Source of the DNA: CAZGSV01 sp964528605
GTDB taxonomy: Bacteria; Armatimonadota; Zipacnadia; CAZGSV01
Direction of reading: 5' to 3'
Length of the DNA: 64,000 nt
NCBI GenBank assembly: GCA_964528605.1
Contig: CAZGSV010000006.1
Span: 1 to 64,000 of the forward strand
Part shown: positions 61,254 through 64,000 of the stretch, piece after piece
Layout: each line of letters opens with the position of its first letter
How positions within the stretch are numbered: position 1 is the first letter of the stretch
Position numbers and translations under genes: made by a program
Notes under the pieces: model-generated
Database searches by the model: none
Told to the model about the DNA's origin: nothing
Seen by the model: only the letters and a program-made list of their open reading frames with translations

Positions 61254-63080
61254 TTGCGCCACAGACGAGCGTCCGCTGTCCTTCTGGCAGTCCTGGTCGT
61301 TGGGCTGGTTGCCTCCGCGGCGGCGTCGCGCGCGCAGTCGGCGGCGGAGTTCCTCGTCAAGCCGGTCCTCCAGAACGCGAGGCCGGACGGGGTCACCATC
61401 GTGTGGGAGACCACGGCGCCCACGGCCGGCCGAGTCGAATACTCTCCGGCGGCAATGGCGCGCACCGCGCTCTCCGGGCCCCTCGCGGTGACCGAAGACA
61501 CGCCGGTCACGATTCACAAGGTCCGGCTTACCGGGCTGCAACCCGACACCGGGTACTGGTATCGGGTTCTCTGCCCAGGCGGGACAGCGGAAGGCGTCTT
61601 CCGCACCGCGCCTGCATCAATGCGTGCCGTGCGCTTCGCGGCGCTGGGCGACACTCGATTCTGGGAGACGCACTGGCAGGACAACGGCTTCCCAGAGCAC
61701 ATGCTGGCGCGCGCGCCCGAGTTCATCCTGCACACCGGGGACATCGTTCGCAGCGGCCACGACAAGTCGCTCTGGCCCGGTCACTTCGCGCGCTTCGCGG
61801 CCTCGAGCGGCAGCATTGCTATGTTCCCCGCGCGCGGCAATCACGAGGGCGGCCCCTCACCGGCGGAGACCGACTGGTTCAGCCAGTACTTCGATCTGCC
61901 GAGCCCTGAGCCCTTCTATTCGTTCGACTGGGGCAACGTGCACATCGCGGTCGTTTCCATCTACGCCATGGACCGGTGCGCGCAGTGGCTGGACCAGGAC
62001 CTGGCAGCCACCGACCGGCCGTGGAAGTTCTTCGCCACGCACGTGCCCGTGTACTGCGTCGGCTACAAGTCGGGCTCCGACTCGCGCAAGGCGCTGGGGA
62101 TGCCTGAGATCGAGGCCGTGCTCGATAAGCACAACGTAGACATGGCCATCTTCGGCCACACCCACGTGTTCGAGCGCTGCTGGGGCATCCGCGGCGGAAA
62201 GCGCGACGACCGCAACGGCACCGTCTACTACATCACCGCCGGCGGCATGGGCGACAACCACTGGCCCGAGTGGTTCACCGCGGCGCAGGTCATTGATCAC
62301 GACTATCCGCACTACGCCGTGATAGACGCGCAGGACAACTACCTCGATGTCCGCTCCTACGCTTTGCGCTTGGGCACGATTGACACCGGGAACCCGGTCA
62401 TCGAAGAGATTGACCATTACATACGCTGGCGCGACGAGGGGCTGCCGAAGGCAGCGATGGCGAAACTCGAGTCGAGCGATAGGTCGGAGCGGCTCGCGGC
62501 CATCGAAGCGCTCGGAGCCATGATCTATCAGCCGGCGGCGCGGAGGCTTTTGCCTTTCCTCGATTCGCAGGGCCAGGAGGAGCGGCTCGCCGCCGCGCTG
62601 GCGCTGGAGCGCATCGCGGACGAGGGCGTGGCGAGCGAACTGCTCGCGCAACTGACGGCACAAGGCGTGGAAGTTCAGAGGCATCTGGCGCGTTCCTTGG
62701 AAGCGGCGATGCCCGATGCGCTCGCGCCCGCGCTCGTCCCCTGCGTGATGGACCCGAATCTCGATGCGCTGGTGCGGGTGCGTTTGCTCGGCGGCCTGCT
62801 GATGCGCGCTCCCGAGATGGCGCGCACGGCCAGCCTGAAACTGCTGGCCTCGCCGGACACACTAGTGCTCGAGCGTGCGGCCGACGCCGTCAAGCGCGCC
62901 GCGCTGCCTGAGGACGTGCCCGCGCTGCTGGACGCCTACCGAAAGAACGTGGACAGCGAGTACATCTCCGTCAGCCTGGCGTGGGGTCTGAACCGGCTCA
63001 CCGGCGCCACTGTTGACCTCGGCGCGCTCGAGGACGCGACACCGGAGCAGCGGCTGGAAGCCGTGAGCGAGTGGCAATAG
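61254..63080 (+). CDS. secreted metallophosphoesterase with Fn3-like and HEAT-like domains
   Basis: 608 residues from TTG 61254 (GAGGTGA upstream), giving a clear signal peptide (AVLLAVLVVGLVASAAASRA). Residues 35-118 form a purple-acid-phosphatase-type Fn3 domain (KPVLQNARPDGVTIVWET). Metal motifs: GDTRFWE (132), TGDIV (161), GNHE (195-198), ATHVPVY (H263) and GHTH (301-304). From about 395 come HEAT-like helical repeats (AMAKLESSDRSERLAAIEAL, DSQGQEERLAAALALERI). Hydrolyses a phosphoester outside the cytoplasm; the repeats may bind a partner. Convergent with and overlapping a truncated hepT frame. Confidence 0.88.
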   Translation: MRHRRASAVLLAVLVVGLVASAAASRAQSAAEFLVKPVLQNARPDGVTIVWETTAPTAGRVEYSPAAMARTALSGPLAVTEDTPVTIHKVRLTGLQPDTGYWYRVLCPGGTAEGVFRTAPASMRAVRFAALGDTRFWETHWQDNGFPEHMLARAPEFILHTGDIVRSGHDKSLWPGHFARFAASSGSIAMFPARGNHEGGPSPAETDWFSQYFDLPSPEPFYSFDWGNVHIAVVSIYAMDRCAQWLDQDLAATDRPWKFFATHVPVYCVGYKSGSDSRKALGMPEIEAVLDKHNVDMAIFGHTHVFERCWGIRGGKRDDRNGTVYYITAGGMGDNHWPEWFTAAQVIDHDYPHYAVIDAQDNYLDVRSYALRLGTIDTGNPVIEEIDHYIRWRDEGLPKAAMAKLESSDRSERLAAIEALGAMIYQPAARRLLPFLDSQGQEERLAAALALERIADEGVASELLAQLTAQGVEVQRHLARSLEAAMPDALAPALVPCVMDPNLDALVRVRLLGGLLMRAPEMARTASLKLLASPDTLVLERAADAVKRAALPEDVPALLDAYRKNVDSEYISVSLAWGLNRLTGATVDLGALEDATPEQRLEAVSEWQ

Positions 63081-63280
63081 GGTACCGTGGACGGTGCGCG
63101 TCTGGGCAGGCCGTCTCCGCGGAGCCGGGCGGCCGCCTCGCCGACTATCTGCAAGTGGTGCACGACCCATGTCTGGATGAGCTCGTCACGTTCAAAGGCC
63201 GCGCACCCTCTCTGGGTGTAGCGCTCCACTCGCTCTACGGCCTCAAGCATGTCCAGCAGCCGCTCGCGGTCATCTTTCAT
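62936..63280 (-). pseudogene. truncated HepT (HEPN, DUF86) toxin
   Basis: The first 53 codons match HepT (DDRERLLDMLEAVERVERY, ELIQTWVVHHLQIVGEAAARL). After about position 63121 the frame leaves the family and simply runs antisense through the end of the phosphoesterase gene to 62936. The C-terminal RNase motif (R-x4-6-H of HEPN) is missing, so toxicity should be lost. Start overlaps the mntA stop by 4 bp. Confidence 0.75.
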
Positions 63281-63567
63281 AGAGGCACCGCCTCGCGCAA
63301 GACGCGGTCCCTGATGCGCGCCTTGATCCCCCGGTCGCTAACCACGTCCACCTTACGCCCGAGCAGCGCCTGGAGGTCCAGCCAGAGCGCGGCATGATCC
63401 AGCAGGCTCCGGCCGGGCTCCATCTCGACCAGCAGGTCTATGTCGCTGGTCTCGTCGGCCTCACCACGAGCAACGGAGCCGAACACACGCACATTGCGCG
63501 CGCCGTGCCGGGCGGCGATCCGCAGTATCTCCTCTCGTTTCTCTTTCAGGATCTCTTCGGTGCCCAT
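63277..63567 (-). CDS. mntA: MntA-like nucleotidyltransferase antitoxin
   Basis: 96 residues, GGAG upstream of ATG. The minimal nucleotidyltransferase motif is complete: FGSVARGEADETSDIDLLVEM (G30, S31, D42, D44). In active pairs MntA adenylylates HepT to neutralise it. Here the partner is truncated. Promoter listed at 63616-63644. Confidence 0.88.
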   Translation of the reverse strand: MGTEEILKEKREEILRIAARHGARNVRVFGSVARGEADETSDIDLLVEMEPGRSLLDHAALWLDLQALLGRKVDVVSDRGIKARIRDRVLREAVPL

Positions 63568-63615
63568 GGCCCAACTCCGTCCGGCTGCACCAGCCGCGAT
63601 CTCAGCCGTTTTCAG

Positions 63616-63644
63616 AGGTTAGCCCGGGCTGCCGAATCGGTCAA
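63616..63644 (-). promoter_or_regulatory. promoter for the mntA-hepT unit
   Basis: On the minus strand TTGACC (63639-63644, five of six), a 17-bp spacer and TAACCT (63616-63621, three of six). Leader of about 40 nt. Confidence 0.45.
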
Positions 63645-63659
63645 CGGAACAGTCCCGAC

Positions 63660-64000
63660 CTATCGGCCGAGAAGGCGATCAACCTCCGTCATCTGCTCCG
63701 GCGAGAGTGGGCCGCAGTGGAGCGCGCCGGCGTTCTCCTCCACTTGCTTGACGGTCTTGAAGCCGGGGATGGGTATGGTCTTCTCACTGCGGGCCCAGAG
63801 CCAGCCCAGCGCCGCCTGCGCGAGCGTGCGGCCGTCGCGCGTGAGCACCGCGCGTAGGGCCTGCAGGCGCTTGAGCCGCTCGGCCATCTCGCCCTCCTTG
63901 AGGTTCCAGTCGTAGCGTACGTCGTCAGAGGGCAGGCTCGACTCGCTGGTGAACTTGCCGGTCAGCAAGCCCATCGCCAGCGGGCCGCGGTTGATGCTGG
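63660..64000 (-). CDS. aldo/keto reductase, C-terminal part (cut by window edge)
   Basis: The frame is open to the last base and continues beyond the window. About 113 codons are visible, beginning NRGPLAMGLLTGKFTSE and ending with IPIPGFKTVKQVEENAGAL, the NADPH-binding C-terminus of AKRs. The catalytic tetrad lies outside. Different branch from the AKR at 49266 (AKR11/IolS-like appearance). Confidence 0.88.
   Translation of the reverse strand, partial: SINRGPLAMGLLTGKFTSESSLPSDDVRYDWNLKEGEMAERLKRLQALRAVLTRDGRTLAQAALGWLWARSEKTIPIPGFKTVKQVEENAGALHCGPLSPEQMTEVDRLLGR

Overview
The window is GC-rich, gene-dense bacterial DNA with 46 supported protein-coding genes or gene remnants, one tRNA, and no IS element, phage, CRISPR array or rRNA that I can see. 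GTG and TTG starts are common. Secreted carbohydrate-active families (GH29, GH38, GH98-like, PL22-like, PcRGLX-like, GxGYxYP), neutral-ceramidase-like proteins, PHP-domain enzymes and a lone type II pseudopilin point to a polysaccharide-degrading heterotroph. The mix is reminiscent of Armatimonadota, Planctomycetota or related uncultured phyla. That assignment is an inference from gene content; no marker gene here settles it.

Layout. 0.4-7 kb: a secreted barrel protein, a chromate transporter, a deacetylase-like protein, tRNA-Pro(TGG) with a decayed gene after it, and an alpha-L-fucosidase. 7-10 kb: three minus-strand genes of unknown function, two of them resembling HhH-GPD DNA glycosylases and one an ARPP-1 domain protein; this is the best candidate for an undescribed module. 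10-14.6 kb: a six-hairpin protein, a penicillin-acylase-type hydrolase ending in a perfect hairpin, and a PHP enzyme. 14.7-25.1 kb: six minus-strand genes for glycan and ester breakdown (GH38 mannosidase, oligogalacturonate-lyase-like propeller, esterase, 5-bladed-propeller-like protein, PHP, sialidase-like), with good sigma70-type promoters in front of two of them.

25.4-31.8 kb: a complete trpEGDCBA operon without trpF, preceded by a leader with a 28-codon Trp-rich peptide (Trp at codons 12, 14 and 16), two competing hairpins and an intrinsic terminator: a ribosome-mediated attenuator that is easily missed because the peptide is so short. A 24-codon ORF overlaps the trpE start.

31.9-48 kb: two ceramidase-like proteins, a methyltransferase, GspG, a half-size EamA transporter, a large secreted GH-like protein, ArsM with a decayed arsN2-like acetyltransferase behind it, a possible structured RNA, and a two-gene operon of GH98-like and rhamnogalacturonan-lyase-like secreted proteins. 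48.2-55.7 kb: a tight seven-gene minus-strand operon (two FAD oxidoreductases, a QueG-like Fe-S protein, an ADP-ribosylglycohydrolase-family protein, an MBL hydrolase, an aldo/keto reductase, an enolase-superfamily dehydratase) that looks like a sugar or sugar-acid oxidation pathway. 56-64 kb: a PQQ-type propeller, a methyltransferase whose last 14 codons are repeated twice downstream inside a 140-bp tandem repeat full of palindromes, a GxGYxYP protein, a metallophosphoesterase with HEAT-like repeats, an MntA antitoxin next to a truncated HepT, and an aldo/keto reductase cut by the window edge.

The degradative genes together could strip neutral and acidic plant or microbial glycans outside the cytoplasm and oxidise the released sugars inside. 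No SusC/D pair, ABC sugar transporter or transcription factor accompanies them here. Starts were chosen from Shine-Dalgarno (SD) position, signal peptides and promoter position; all functional calls are by reading motifs, without database searches.
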